Source: JABFRJ01 sp031409695 (lineage in GTDB: Bacteria; Pseudomonadota; Alphaproteobacteria; Rhizobiales; Hyphomicrobiaceae). Taken from it: 14,370 nt of DNA. The stretch covers positions 1-14,370 of the forward strand of contig JANNXS010000399.1 of assembly GCA_031409695.1 (NCBI GenBank). Reading direction: 5' to 3'. Positions 14,286-14,370 of the stretch are shown piece after piece; the first letter of the stretch is position 1, and each line of letters begins with the position of its first letter. Both the position numbers and the translations under genes were made by a program. The notes under the pieces were generated by a model. It made no database searches. It saw only the letters and a list, made by a program, of their open reading frames with translations, and was not told where the DNA came from.

Positions 14286-14369
14286 TTAACGTATGATTGG
14301 GCGCCTTACGTCAACACCAGTCGCCAATCGGGCGTGGAGCACCATCACGGCGTCGCGCACGAAATGTTC
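14286..14369 (-). CDS. Possible C-terminal end of an unrecognised gene (partial)
   Basis: The - strand frame entering at the window edge is open for 27 residues, beginning EHFVRDAVMVLHARLATG and ending VDVRRPIIR before a TAA at 14286-14288. The composition is protein-like and the strand agrees with the four genes to its left. The fragment is too short to name, and an open frame of this size can occur by chance. Confidence 0.2.
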   Translation of the reverse strand, partial: EHFVRDAVMVLHARLATGVDVRRPIIR

Positions 14370-14370
14370 T

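Larger units (their letters stand above)
13936..14370. other. Right-edge intergenic region with inverted-repeat element
   Basis: No complete gene is visible. The first about 100 bases should hold the promoter of the L,D-transpeptidase gene. 14031-14248 carries nested inverted repeats, given separately. The last 85 bases contain an open - strand frame running off the window edge. The + frames here are short; one from an ATG at 14293 also stays open to the edge but has no recognisable features. Confidence 0.6.

Overview
The window looks like chromosomal DNA of an alphaproteobacterium. The reasons are the G+C-rich coding style, a GAPDH with the NDLGPVETNA segment common in that class, a YcbB/LdtD-type L,D-transpeptidase, a small DUF1036 secreted protein, and an intergenic inverted repeat resembling the alphaproteobacterial GTCATCC...GGATGAC family. 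I cannot assign a genus. There is no phage, transposase, CRISPR array or plasmid gene. Most of the window is ordinary housekeeping and metabolic sequence, and I did not find a convincing new multi-gene system.

Layout from left to right. Positions 1-446 contain no recognisable gene but do contain small repeats. Next come a 2Fe-2S ferredoxin and folB (dihydroneopterin aldolase) on the + strand. A NodB-type polysaccharide deacetylase on the - strand overlaps the end of folB by 12 nt. Divergent from it is a dihydropyrimidinase/hydantoinase (+). A convergent - strand pair follows: a class C beta-lactamase-fold serine hydrolase/esterase, then a DUF442 phosphatase/sulfurtransferase-like protein. Continuing on +: 2-aminoethylphosphonate-pyruvate transaminase (phnW), tRNA-Lys(UUU), and a glycerate 2-kinase translationally overlapped (TTGA) with a DUF1036 secreted protein. 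A 15-bp tandem repeat array and a strong terminator hairpin close that block. From about 9.5 kb on, every gene is on the - strand: beta-class GST (gstA-like), a kappa-GST/2-hydroxychromene-2-carboxylate isomerase-like protein, gapA, and an exported L,D-transpeptidase. The right edge (13936-14370) is intergenic and carries a nested inverted-repeat element.

Functional themes are small-molecule catabolism (hydantoin/pyrimidine ring opening, aminoethylphosphonate, glycerate entering glycolysis at 2-phosphoglycerate), glutathione-dependent chemistry (two adjacent GST-fold genes), central glycolysis (GAPDH) and cell-envelope work (polysaccharide deacetylase, L,D-transpeptidase). The genes mostly look like independent one- or two-gene units.

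The most unusual sequence-level signals lie between genes. Short tandem repeats with a 15-nt period occur in three separate intergenic places (320-349, 2181-2225, 9417-9484). There is an 18-nt-period direct repeat upstream of the glycerate kinase (7553-7587), and a palindrome-rich element lies at 14031-14248.
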